Assembly: GCA_025924315.1 (NCBI GenBank)
Contig: JAICIO010000029.1
Coordinates: 1-58,694 of the forward strand
Length of the DNA: 58,694 bases
Source of the DNA: Phycisphaerae bacterium
Lineage (GTDB): Bacteria; Planctomycetota; Phycisphaerae; Tepidisphaerales; Tepidisphaeraceae
Direction of reading: 5' to 3'
Part shown: piece by piece, positions 20,601 through 29,900 of the stretch
Layout: every line of letters starts with the position of its first letter
How positions within the stretch are numbered: the stretch's first letter is position 1
Made by a program: the position numbers and the translations under genes
The notes under the pieces: model-generated
Seen by the model: only the letters and a program-made list of their open reading frames with translations
What the model was told of the DNA's origin: nothing
Databases searched by the model: none

Positions 20601-21571
20601 TGGCCGCGGGCGACTTCAACCACGATGGCAAGCTCGACCTCGCCGCCACGGGCGGTTTCTCCGGCAGCAACGTCATCGGAATCGAATATGGAAACGGCGA
20701 CGGCACGTTTCAGCCGACGGTGGTCATCGGCGTCGGAGACACGCCTGAAGGCGTCGCCGTCGCCGACTTCAACAACGACGGCTACGACGACATCGTGAAC
20801 ACGAATGAGTTTTCGTACACGGTGTCCGTACTGATGTCGAAACCCACGCCGCTCGCGGATGGTTCGTACAACGTCTACGCCACCGCGACGGACGTTGCGG
20901 GCAACGTTTCTCTGCCTGGTCCCGCGCTGAGTTTCGTGATCGACTCGGCGCCCCCGGCGGCTCAAGCTGGTCATTTCGCCGACGAAGTTTCCGCGCAAGC
21001 CGTCGCGATTCAGTTTAATGAAGACGCGGATCCTGAAACCATCGCCGCATCGGATCTGGAGGTTCAACCATCGTCTGGCCCCGCATTCTCCGCCGACAGC
21101 GTTGATTACGAATCGGCCACGCACACAGCGACGTTCGAATTTTCCCACCACCTCGCGGATGGCGATTATCATGCATCAATTGCAGGCGCGAGCATGACGG
21201 ACGTTGCGGCTAATGCGCTAACGCAACCGTTCGCGTTCGACTTCTTCATCCTCGCCGGCGATGGCAATCGGAATCGCACTGTCGAGATCACTGACTTCAA
21301 CGTGCTCGCCGCGAACTTTGGGAAGACTGGGCAGACTTTTTCGCAGGGGAATTACGATTACAGCGCGGATGGAAAGATTGATATCCTCGACTTCAATATC
21401 CTCGCGGCGAATTTTGGGAAGCATCTCGATCCGCCGGCGGGGACGACGCAGCCGGCGACTCAAGTTCAATCCGCTTCGCTTGGTGAGATAGGTTCCACTG
21501 CAACGACATCGCGCTGGCTCAATCCTCAATTCGGCGATACAAACCTTTTGTCCGATGTTGGGCTGATGTAA
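17657..21571 (+). CDS. LEPR-XLL sedolisin (S53) protease with FG-GAP propeller and dockerin-like C-terminus
   Basis: 1304 residues from ATG 17657; the start is uncertain because GGGGAG lies only one base away. The tag VEPLEPRLFL is at 27-36. Residues 45-460 match peptidase family S53 (sedolisin): likely catalytic E152 and D156 in WEVEEALDVE, S338 in GGTSLATP, oxyanion D237 in SGTGDTGA, and the calcium-site sequence YDLVTGRGTP at the domain end. Such enzymes are acid-acting endopeptidases. Then come an Ig-like domain, a second Ig-like domain apparently split by seven FG-GAP units (DFNGDGKPD-type, about 735-1055), a further Ig-like domain, dockerin-like loops at about 1197-1256, and the tail NLLSDVGLM. 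No typical pro-domain of about 150 residues precedes the protease. It is the clearest enzyme among the surface proteins. Confidence 0.93.
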   Translation: MSTFRSMAMTAISKSRVSSLVSIPYAVEPLEPRLFLSASAPVGAYAVPLYTMDLLGGSLAGTSTPGGITPSKLRHAYGIDGISFSGIVGDGAGQTIAIIVAYHDPNIVSDLHQFDQTFGLADPILSVVNQDGGTSLPDVDPVGPAGHNWEVEEALDVEAVHAVAPAAKILVVECDDSFFDSLIQHGVNWARSQPDVSVISMSFGSLDNEFGAETSLDPYLTTPQGHPGITFVSGTGDTGANSKPGGWPAYSPTVVAAGGTTLVTDSSNNYQVESGWSGSGGGVSQYEAQPPYQQGFVTQSTTQRTNPDVAWIAGSGIAVYDSYNNGNDAPWSVIGGTSLATPLWGALFAIADQGRALAGAGPLDSSDLGPGGTLPLLYSLPDSSFHDITLGNNGYPAGPGYDLVTGRGTPIANLLVPKLRSGFYVTSTTPVGTQTTPVTSVTFDFNVPADPSSFSLPNSVDRFTGPGGIDLRSSLNGFSFSNGNKRLTITFAAQSTKGSYEMVIGPNILAAGSGAAMDQNGNGIAGEAGDTAFASFDLDPSPIPTAPVLSAASDSGIPNHDRITNFNNATAATALQFTVGSTVAGATVTLYADGTAIGSATASGSTTTVNSNGTLMLTDGTHSFTVRQLVSGYPQTIDSPATVVTIDTLAPSAPAAPNLRSSSDSGASDSDNITNNGNPTFDVTATEAGSVRLTYGGVSTPYQNVPSAGNYGITLAPSTGDFLPLTSYGTNQYPYFVTTGDFNGDGKPDVVATNVVVFALTILLNDGNGAFTSAGSFSTAGNPTGISSADFNHDGKIDLACCDNGNVVEVFLGHGDGTFAAGSQLSSGAPSAGFLRTPDINGDGNADILLSTLGGRGVQVFLGNGDGTFGSAITTSTGGARAFDVAVADLNGDGKLDAVTTTDSDALILLGHGDGTFDIAGSVTDGIEVLGLALGDFNNDGKTDITISDRSNNTYAVFAGNGNGTFQAPVVSPSSSPPYQFMAAGDFNHDGKLDLAATGGFSGSNVIGIEYGNGDGTFQPTVVIGVGDTPEGVAVADFNNDGYDDIVNTNEFSYTVSVLMSKPTPLADGSYNVYATATDVAGNVSLPGPALSFVIDSAPPAAQAGHFADEVSAQAVAIQFNEDADPETIAASDLEVQPSSGPAFSADSVDYESATHTATFEFSHHLADGDYHASIAGASMTDVAANALTQPFAFDFFILAGDGNRNRTVEITDFNVLAANFGKTGQTFSQGNYDYSADGKIDILDFNILAANFGKHLDPPAGTTQPATQVQSASLGEIGSTATTSRWLNPQFGDTNLLSDVGLM

Positions 21572-21716
21572 CGATTCCTCGCGGATTGCCCATACTTCTG
21601 TCCGCGGGAGATGTGGTTCTGTTCTGCCCTTCCTGTAATTGAAACCTGATCCGTGTCGTCCTTTGGCGTTGGGAATGTCCGCGCCGTCCTGCGCGTTTTT
21701 GATCGAAGCAGTACCC

Positions 21717-24227
21717 ATGAATTTCACGCGCCGTCATCGTTTGCCTTATTTCTTTGAGCGGCTCGAGCCGCGGCGGTTGCTTTCTGTTTCGCTCGATTCC
21801 AACGGCTGGTATCAGTTCACGCCCTCCTCCGACACGCGCATCGTTTATGTCAGCAGCAGCGCCGGGCTCGATACGAACGATGGATTGAGCCCCGATACGC
21901 CGGTGCAAACCATCGCCGCGGGCGAGGCGCTCATTCGCAATAACTCGGCGGATTGGCTGCTGCTGAAGCGCGGCGACACCTTTGATGGCGGGTTTGGCAC
22001 GTGGCGCATGTCCGGGCGCAGCAGCGATGAGCCGCTGCTCATCGGCGCGTATGGCGACGGCGATCGTCCGCTGATCGACAGCGGCGTGCTTGAAGGCTTC
22101 TTCACCGACTACGGCGGAAGTCCGGTCAACAACATCGCGCTCACCGGCGTGCACTTCGTCGCCAACACCTACGACGGCACCAACGGGACCTTCGAAACCA
22201 CCGGCATTCGTCTGCTGCGGCAGGGGCAGAACTACATCATTCAGGATGTGAAGGTCGAGGGGTACAAGGACAACATCGTCCTGCAGGGCGATGGCACGGG
22301 CATCACAAATTTCGAGATCAACCGCGTCATCAGCATCGACGCCTACAACCACGGCAACGCCGGCAACGGTCACGCGCAAGGGCTCTATGCATATGAATTG
22401 ACGAACGGCCTCACGATCGAGCGGAGCGTTTTTGATCACAACGGCTGGAACACCACCAACGCCCCGGCGAATGTGTTCAATCACGATCTGTACATCAACA
22501 CCGGCGCGCAGAACGTAATCGTGCGGAACAACATCATCTCGCGCGGGGCGAACAATGGTTTGCTGTTGCGCGCGGGCGGAACGGTTCAAGACAATCTGTT
22601 CCTGAGCAATTCGGTCGGCGCGATCGTGGACAACACGGCGAGCATCGTCACCGGCAATGTGGTCATCGGCAGCGTGCCGGTGCCGGGCGCGGCGCAGGGT
22701 GTAGGCTTCAACATCGAAACGGATGTGTCGGGCGAAGTCGCGAACAACATCGTCGCGCACGACCAGAACTCCGGCACGAGCGGCATCGCCGGCATATCCA
22801 TCAACACCGACGCGGCGCACATCACGGTCGAGAATAACACCGTGTACGACTGGCGCAACGGCATCAGCAACAGTGGGAATCGAAAGATCACGATCCGCGA
22901 TAACGCATCGCAGGCGCCGACGGATACGACCAAGCCCATCATGCTGAACGTGCCCGCCGCGAACCCGTCGACATACTTTTATTCGAACAACATTTACTAC
23001 AGTAAAAAGAGCAAACCGTTCCAAATCAACGGCGTCGATCAGACGTTGTCGAGCTGGATCAGCGCGACAAAGGAGACCAACGCGCAGTTCCAGCAGCTGA
23101 ATTATGTGGATCCGAATCGCACGGCAGCCACGTACAACGCAACGCTCGGCGGCGATGCGACGCTCGACGCGTTTCTCACGGCCGCGCGAAACCAGACCGG
23201 CGCGTGGGATCCGAACTACGCCGCCGGCGCAGTGATCCAATACATTCGCGCCGGCTTCGCCGCGGCCGCGCCGACTGGGCAGCTCCGCGGCAGCGTTTAC
23301 AACGACGTCGACGGCGACGGCCTTCGCGACGGCGCCGACACATCCTTCGGCGGTGGCGTCACGGTGTATCTCGATTCCGACAACGACGGGCAGCTGGAAA
23401 CAGGCGAGCCGACAACGACGACTGATTCGAGCGGCAACTACAGCTTCATCAACCTCGCCGACGGCGCCTATCACGTTCGCGTTGTCGTTCCATCGGGACG
23501 ACAGCAAACGGCCCCGCTGAGCGCGACATCCAATGACATCAACATCGGGGGCGGCGCGACTTATGCGGGCAGAGATTTCGGCATCACCGGGCCGCCGTTG
23601 TATGGCAGTCTGGTGGTCAATCTGCAAACCGCGCAGCTGATCACGGCGTCCTTCAACACCGATGTCTCCGCGAGCCTCGACGCATCGGATCTGCAGGTTC
23701 GCAACGTCGACACCGGCACGCTTGTCGACTCCAGCCTCTTCACGTTCAACAAGAGCGCCGCCGGTTCGCGCACCATCGCGACCTGGAGCACCATTTCGCT
23801 GCCCGATGGGAACTATCACGTCACCCTGCCGAAAGACAGCGTCAGCAGTGTGTTCGGTGGACTGCCGGCGGATCTGACTTACGACTTCTTTGTTCTGGCC
23901 GGCGATGGGAACAACAGTCGCATCGTCGACATCCTCGACTTCAACATTCTGGCCGCCAATTTCGGTAAGACCGGGCAGACGTTCACCCAGGGTAATTACG
24001 ATTACAGCGCTGACGGCCTGGTCAACATCACCGACTTCAACGTGCTGGCGAGGGAGTTTGGAAAGCAAGTTCCCGCGCCGCCTGGGTCAGCTGCGTCATC
24101 GAACACAACAGTGGTTACGGATCCTGCCGCAGCGACACAGGACGTGTCCGCCGCGAGCATCCAGACCTCGTCGACTCGGTCGTGCCCTGATCCTCTTGAG
24201 GCAAACGTTAACGATTGGGCGGATTAA
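21717..24227 (+). CDS. LEPR-XLL right-handed beta-helix protein with SdrD-B and dockerin-like C-terminus
   Basis: 836 residues from ATG 21717; an in-frame ATG at 21675 is an alternative, as neither has a strong ribosome-binding site. The N-terminus is basic and aromatic and ends in FERLEPRRLL (residues 14-23). Residues 40-480 carry repeated short strands such as LTIERSVFDHNGW, NVIVRNNIISRG and ITVENNTVYDW, typical of right-handed parallel beta-helix proteins (pectate-lyase-like, PbH1 repeats). This fold often binds or cleaves polysaccharide, but no catalytic residues can be pinpointed. One SdrD-B-like domain (YNDVDGDGLRDGAD) and an Ig-like domain follow, then dockerin-like loops at about 725-783; the second ends LAREFGK instead of LAANFGK. 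The tail ends EANVNDWAD and carries a cysteine, unusual in this set. Confidence 0.9.
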   Translation: MNFTRRHRLPYFFERLEPRRLLSVSLDSNGWYQFTPSSDTRIVYVSSSAGLDTNDGLSPDTPVQTIAAGEALIRNNSADWLLLKRGDTFDGGFGTWRMSGRSSDEPLLIGAYGDGDRPLIDSGVLEGFFTDYGGSPVNNIALTGVHFVANTYDGTNGTFETTGIRLLRQGQNYIIQDVKVEGYKDNIVLQGDGTGITNFEINRVISIDAYNHGNAGNGHAQGLYAYELTNGLTIERSVFDHNGWNTTNAPANVFNHDLYINTGAQNVIVRNNIISRGANNGLLLRAGGTVQDNLFLSNSVGAIVDNTASIVTGNVVIGSVPVPGAAQGVGFNIETDVSGEVANNIVAHDQNSGTSGIAGISINTDAAHITVENNTVYDWRNGISNSGNRKITIRDNASQAPTDTTKPIMLNVPAANPSTYFYSNNIYYSKKSKPFQINGVDQTLSSWISATKETNAQFQQLNYVDPNRTAATYNATLGGDATLDAFLTAARNQTGAWDPNYAAGAVIQYIRAGFAAAAPTGQLRGSVYNDVDGDGLRDGADTSFGGGVTVYLDSDNDGQLETGEPTTTTDSSGNYSFINLADGAYHVRVVVPSGRQQTAPLSATSNDINIGGGATYAGRDFGITGPPLYGSLVVNLQTAQLITASFNTDVSASLDASDLQVRNVDTGTLVDSSLFTFNKSAAGSRTIATWSTISLPDGNYHVTLPKDSVSSVFGGLPADLTYDFFVLAGDGNNSRIVDILDFNILAANFGKTGQTFTQGNYDYSADGLVNITDFNVLAREFGKQVPAPPGSAASSNTTVVTDPAAATQDVSAASIQTSSTRSCPDPLEANVNDWAD

Positions 24228-24233
24228 ACCGCT

Positions 24234-24269
24234 TTGCGTGGTCAGTTTGCCGCTCCGCAAATCACGCAA
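24234..24269 (+). terminator. nested hairpin after 21717-24227, possible terminator
   Basis: TTGCGTG and CACGCAA form an outer stem and TTTGC/GCAAA an inner one, seven bases after the stop of the beta-helix gene. No clear T-run follows, so it may be only a transcript-stabilising hairpin. Confidence 0.3.
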
Positions 24270-24354
24270 GATCGCTTAAAATGCCCCGTCGCCGGATTAG
24301 CATAAGCGTTACTCCGTAATCCTCCGGCCGCTCAATTCGTTGCGGGAGATCTTT

Positions 24355-26874
24355 GTGACATTCGTTGACGTCGTGAACGGAAACGGTGCGCGCTTTCGAT
24401 TTTCTCTGCGCCCGCGGAGCATGATCGAACAACTCGAAGCGCGCGTGTTGCTGTCGGGCGATGATTTCGCGTTGCTCGGGACGATCGCTCTCGCGCGCGG
24501 AGGGGCTGGAGTCAGCGCCTTTGATTTCTATCGCGACGCGCATGCGCGGGCGCACTCGCCGCACCTTCAGACCAACCAATTCGTCATCAACGAGGCCGAA
24601 GAGGAAGACGACGCGCCCCCGATTCCGCTCGATCCCGGGGCCGACATTGGACCGGATGCACCGGCGGTTTCCGGCACAATCGAAGCCGCGAATTTCAATA
24701 CCAACCCGCCGTTGAATAACAACCTTCTTTTCATCCCGCCGGATCCGAGTGGCGCGGTCGGTCCGAACCATGTGGTGAACGTCGTCAACGCGGTGATTCA
24801 ATTCTTCACCAAGACCGGCACGGCGCAAAACTCGCAAAGCCTCTCGTCGTTTTTCGCATCGCAGAGTCCGGCGAATTCGCTGTTCGATCCGAAGGTGATC
24901 TACGACCAGTACAACGGAAGATTCGTCGTTGAAGCCGACGAAAAGGTGGACAACGGCGCGACGTCTTCGTCCAGCACCTCGCGCGTACTCATCGCAGTGT
25001 CGGACGATTCGGATCCAAACGGCACGTGGTATGAAACCGCGCTCAACACCAAGCTCACGATCAACAGCACAACGCGGTGGCTGGATTACCCCGGCCTCGC
25101 TGTCGATGCCAATGCCATCTATCTGACCGGCAATATGTTCGGCTTCAGCGGCGGAGGCTACGGCGGGTCGCGCCTGTGGATCATCAACAAGTCCGGACTC
25201 TATACCGGTGGCTCGCCATCGTCCGTGAATGTTTATGATCCCTCCACCGCCTCCGGCTCCGGTTTGAACCTGTTTACGCTTCAGCCGGCCCAGATGTATG
25301 GAACCGCGCCCGCGGGCGTCGGCACTTTTCTGATGGCTGCCGATGTCGTCGACCTCAACACTCACAACGACTTCCTGGGCGTCATCAAGATAACCAACCC
25401 GCTTTCGTCGCCGAGCTTCACCTATAACTCCATCGCGCTCGGCAATACGCACAATGACGCGGTCGCAATTCCAACGGCGCCGCAGTCCGGCACCACCACG
25501 AACGTCGCGACCAACGACGACCGGCTCATCAACGTGGTCTGGCGCAACAACAACCTCTACACCGCGAACACCACCAATCCTCCATCCGGGCCCGAAGCGG
25601 GACAGGCCACCGCGCGGTGGTATCGCATCGCGGATAATGGGTCTTCAACACCGACGCTCGCCGATACCGGCATCGTCACCGGTGAAGATATTGCGCCCTC
25701 GACATACACGTTTTTCCCGTCGGTGAACGTCGATAGCTCGGGGAACATGGCGATCAACTTCGCGGCATCGGCTTCCACGATTCATCCGGGCGCGTATTAC
25801 ACCGGACGGCTCGCGACGGACGCCGCCGGTACCGTGCAAACGCCCACTCAAACACTCGCCGCCGGGCTCGACTATTACGTGCGAAAGTTCAGTGGGACCT
25901 CCAACCGCTGGGGCGATTACACCTCCGTCGCGATCGATCCCACCGACAACAGAACCTTCTGGCTATACAACGAATACGCCATCACGCGAGGCAGCGCAAC
26001 CAACGGCCAGGACGGCCGCTGGGGCACGCGATGGGGAGATTTCGCCTTCCCGCTTCCGGTCAGCGCAACGCCCGGGACGCCGGATCTTGTCGCCGCCAGC
26101 GATACCGGCACCAGCTCCACGGACAACACGACCAAGCTCGACAACAGCGCTGCGGGCTCGACACTGCAATTCAGCGTCACGGGAACCGTCAGCGGCGCGA
26201 CGGTCACGATATATTCCGACGGCACCGCGATCGGCAGCGCGACCGCCGCGGGAACAACGACCACGGTCACGACTAATGGCTCTTTCGATCTGGTCGATGG
26301 GACGCATTCGATCACCGCGAAGCAGACCGAGTCGGGCAAGGCGCAATCGGCGGCGTCGGGCGCACTTTCCATCAAGGTAGATACCGTCGCACCGACGATC
26401 ACCAACACGTCGTTTCAGTTCGACGTCGCGCCGCAGCAGTTGATCTACACGTTCAGCGAAGATGTTTCCGGGACGCTCGCTGCGAGCGACATCGCGGTGG
26501 CTTCGGTCCCCGCAGGAACGAATCCCGCGCTTTCGGCGCCATCGTGGAATGCTGCAACCAACACCGCAACGTTCAACTTCTCGTCGAGCCCGGTCGCAAA
26601 CAACAACTACACCGCCACGCTCACCGGTTCAGGCGTGACGGACGTCGCCGGCAACCCCATCTCGGGCAATCCGGTGTTCCCGTTCTTCTTCCTCGCCGCC
26701 GACGGCAATCGCAACAAGACGGTCGAGATCACCGACTTCAACATCCTCGCCGCCAACTTCGGCAAGACCGGCCAAACGTGGTCGCAAGGCAACTACGACT
26801 ACAGCGCCGATGGCACAGTCACGATCACCGACTTCAACATCCTCGCCGCGAATTTCGGCAAATCGCTGCCGTGA
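24355..26874 (+). CDS. LEPR-XLL sialidase-like propeller protein with dockerin-like C-terminus
   Basis: GTG 24355 is taken as start because GGGAG lies six bases upstream, giving 839 residues; a TTG at 24340 is less likely. The tag MIEQLEARVLL is near residues 23-33. A negatively charged linker (INEAEEEDDAPP) precedes a large beta domain (about 100-570) with PPDPSGAVGPNHVVNVVN and NRWGDYTSVAIDPTDNRTFW, features seen in sialidase/BNR-like six-bladed propeller proteins; no sialidase arginine triad can be confirmed. An Ig-like domain (YSDGTAIGSATAAGTTTTV) is closely similar to one in the sedolisin gene. A second Ig-like domain and dockerin-like loops at about 779-837 follow. Unlike the others, it ends two residues after the last loop (NFGKSLP), so the hydrophobic tail is missing. 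Confidence 0.9.
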   Translation: MTFVDVVNGNGARFRFSLRPRSMIEQLEARVLLSGDDFALLGTIALARGGAGVSAFDFYRDAHARAHSPHLQTNQFVINEAEEEDDAPPIPLDPGADIGPDAPAVSGTIEAANFNTNPPLNNNLLFIPPDPSGAVGPNHVVNVVNAVIQFFTKTGTAQNSQSLSSFFASQSPANSLFDPKVIYDQYNGRFVVEADEKVDNGATSSSSTSRVLIAVSDDSDPNGTWYETALNTKLTINSTTRWLDYPGLAVDANAIYLTGNMFGFSGGGYGGSRLWIINKSGLYTGGSPSSVNVYDPSTASGSGLNLFTLQPAQMYGTAPAGVGTFLMAADVVDLNTHNDFLGVIKITNPLSSPSFTYNSIALGNTHNDAVAIPTAPQSGTTTNVATNDDRLINVVWRNNNLYTANTTNPPSGPEAGQATARWYRIADNGSSTPTLADTGIVTGEDIAPSTYTFFPSVNVDSSGNMAINFAASASTIHPGAYYTGRLATDAAGTVQTPTQTLAAGLDYYVRKFSGTSNRWGDYTSVAIDPTDNRTFWLYNEYAITRGSATNGQDGRWGTRWGDFAFPLPVSATPGTPDLVAASDTGTSSTDNTTKLDNSAAGSTLQFSVTGTVSGATVTIYSDGTAIGSATAAGTTTTVTTNGSFDLVDGTHSITAKQTESGKAQSAASGALSIKVDTVAPTITNTSFQFDVAPQQLIYTFSEDVSGTLAASDIAVASVPAGTNPALSAPSWNAATNTATFNFSSSPVANNNYTATLTGSGVTDVAGNPISGNPVFPFFFLAADGNRNKTVEITDFNILAANFGKTGQTWSQGNYDYSADGTVTITDFNILAANFGKSLP

Positions 26875-26927
26875 ACCCGATTTCTGCCGGCGCCGGCGCG
26901 CTCCTGTTCGGTTCTGCCTGAGCCAAG

Positions 26928-29900
26928 TCAAACGTCCACGACGACCTCATCGGCGGCTTTGTCGCTGAGCAGGTCTGCGACGAGACCTCCGCCGCTGTCG
27001 GTGTTGGCGTAGAACAAATCGTTCCCGGCGTTTCCGGAAGCGGAGTCCGCCGCGGTGTCGTCGAACGCGGTCGTTTCATTCAGTGTGATCTGAACGTTGC
27101 TGCTCCGCGTGCCGTAATCGTCGCTGCTCGACCACTGCTGCTGAAGCGACACGAGCGCGGAAAGATCATCGTCGAAGACGGTGGTGCCCGCGATCAGCAG
27201 ATCATCTTCGCCTCCACCGCGCAGCACGTCGGCGCCGTTTCCGCCGATGAGCAGGTCGCGCTGTGATCCGCCGGTGAGTACGTCGTTGTCGTCGCCGCCG
27301 AGGATGATGTTGCGGCCGGAGCCACCGGTGAGTTTGTCCGCGCCAGCGCCGCCGTAAATGACTGCGTCGCGCGTCACAGCGTCGGTCAGGGTCACTTCAT
27401 CCTTTCCATCCAGCGCATAGATGACGAGTTGGCCGGTCGGACTGAAATTATTGAACAGCACGTCATTGACGGTCACTCGCAGTTGGCCCTTCTTCACATC
27501 CACGCGAATCGTGTCGTTGCCGCCGGTGCCATAGATGAAAAGATTCCCACCGCCGTCGAGGAACGGCGCGGTTGAGCGATTGCCGAATTGCACCGTAGCG
27601 GCTTCACCATCGGCGAGCGTGATGTCCTGCGGATTGAGGGTGGATTGCACCCAGCCCGCCTGCAGCACCTCGCGCACGCGATACTTTACGCCGGATGTGA
27701 GATTGGCAAACGTGAAGTTCCCGCTGTCGTTGGTGACCTGCGTCGGCTCGCCAGCGTCGAGTTTGCCGTTCTTGTTGAGGTCGAGGAAGACGGTCCAGCC
27801 GACGAGGTCCGGTTCGACCGGATTCTGCACGTCGCGGGTTCGATCGCCGTCGAGATCGTTGAAGACGTTTCCGCTGATGCTCGTGAGCGTGCGTCCGGTG
27901 GTCAGCGGCTTGAGACCAAAGTTCCGGTTGTTGGTCGTCTGGCCAGCCGCGAGCGTGATCGCGTAGGAGCCGTTGCTCACGGGCAACGTTTGCACGAAGC
28001 TCGAGGTGGAGACTGGCGCCGCGACGCGGATGCGTAGTGCGCCCGCGGGCAGGTTGAGCGCGTAGTCGCCGGTGACCGCCGAAAGCGAGAACGGCTCGTC
28101 GGTATCGAGCGTGTTGTTGCCGTTCGTGTCGTTGTAGACCCGCGCGCCCGCCAGCGGATCTTCGTTGGCGTCCCACACGCCGTCGCCGTCGCTGTCGCGG
28201 AAGACTTTTCCATAAACCGCGACGAGCTGCGTGTTCCCGAAGTTCACGTTGTTCTTCTGATCGGTGGCCGTCGCGAGGTTCACGAGATACGACGGTGCGG
28301 CAAAGCTCGGATCCTGCGAACCGATGGGCAGCGTTTGTCGCCAGCCGCTCTGCCGCACCTCGCGAATGAAGTAGCTGCCGGGCGCGAGTCCGCCGAAGGC
28401 GTATTGGCCAGTGGGGTCGCTGAGCGTCGTGCGCTCGCCGGCGTCGAGGATGTTGTTGCTGTTGGCATCGATGTAAACCGTCCACCCGCTCAGTCCGCTC
28501 TCGTTGTTGTCGAAGCTCGTGCTTGCGTCGGCATCGTTGAAAACAGATCCTCCGATCTGGTGATCGTCGTCGCGAATCGAAAGCGTGACACTCGTCGGCG
28601 TGCTGAGATCAACGACGCCGGGAATGTTTTCTGGAATCGTGAACGTCGCGGTTTCGTCGGTTTCAACGCGCGTGTCGTCCACGGCCGTCAGAAACACTGG
28701 GGCGAAGGTTTCATCGGCGGGGATATCGACGTACGCCTGGATCGGATCGATATCCGTGAAACCATCCAACGTGTAATCCGGCCGATCGAGCACGCGAAGC
28801 GGGAAGAGCGTCGCCGTCCCGCCGATGGTGAAGTAGACGCGCGTCGGATACGGCAGGCGCTCGGCGCGTGTGACGAAGAAGCTCGCCTGCGTCTCGCCAG
28901 CTTCCGTCGCAATCGAATCGACGGATGTGACCGCGACGGTCGCCCCGCGATCGAAGAAACGCGCGGCGGCAAAACCTCCGTCACCTCCGACGACGAATTT
29001 TCCATCCGGCGCCAGCCCCATCGCTGTGGCGGCGCTGGAACTGCCCACGCTTGTTACGACCACTCCATCGCCGCTGAACAGCGGGTCCAGTTTGCCTTCG
29101 GTATCCATGCAGGCAATTCCGGTCTCGAACGTCGAGCTTGAAACGATGAGCTTGCCCGTGTGACCGATGATCAAATCGCCCGAACCCTCATCGGTGTGGC
29201 CGAAGTGGATTTCCGTTTGGCCGTTCGTATAGCCGAAACTCGGATCACCTGAGCCATCCTCCGTTAGACGGATGAGACCAACGTGTGTGTGATCACGATC
29301 AACCCCAACGGTTCCGGCGATCACGTAGTTTCCGGTCGGCTGAACAACGACGCCGGTCGCGACGGAATAGTTGTACTCGCCGACAAACGGCACGGAGAGT
29401 TTGCCGTCGCCCGAGAAACTGCTGTCGAGATGGCCGTCGGGGGTTATGCGCGCAAAGGCAAATTTCTCCGACCCGAGGGAGAAGTCATCGCCGGTCTCGC
29501 CGACCATGACGATCGAGCCCCAATGCGTGTTTGTCGCCGGGGTGCCGCTGTAGTCGATCGCCGCAGCATGGACAGTGTCGAACGCGCCGAAGCTGAAGCG
29601 CGTGCCACTCCCAAAGTCCCCGTCGGCGCCGAATGTTTTGTCTGCCGTTCCATCCTCATTCAGCCGCTTGATGGCGAAGTCGGAATCGTTTCCGTCGAGG
29701 TCGAATTTGGTGCAACTGCCCGTGACGATGATTTTGCCATCATCCTCAATCAGCAGATCGCTGATGTCGGAGTAAACCGCGCCGCGGGTATCGAATTCAT
29801 TGAAGAAGCCGCGCACGGCGCCACCACTAAAGGAAGGGTCCAGCGTCCCGTTCGGCAAGTACCGTGCGATAAAAAGCTCATCCCAACCGAAGCCGCTTTT

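Noticed and set aside
21519-24068. An 849-codon minus-strand frame opposite the beta-helix gene
   Set aside because: No recognisable domain, highly biased composition, and it overlaps a convincing tagged gene. It is an antisense artefact of high GC content.
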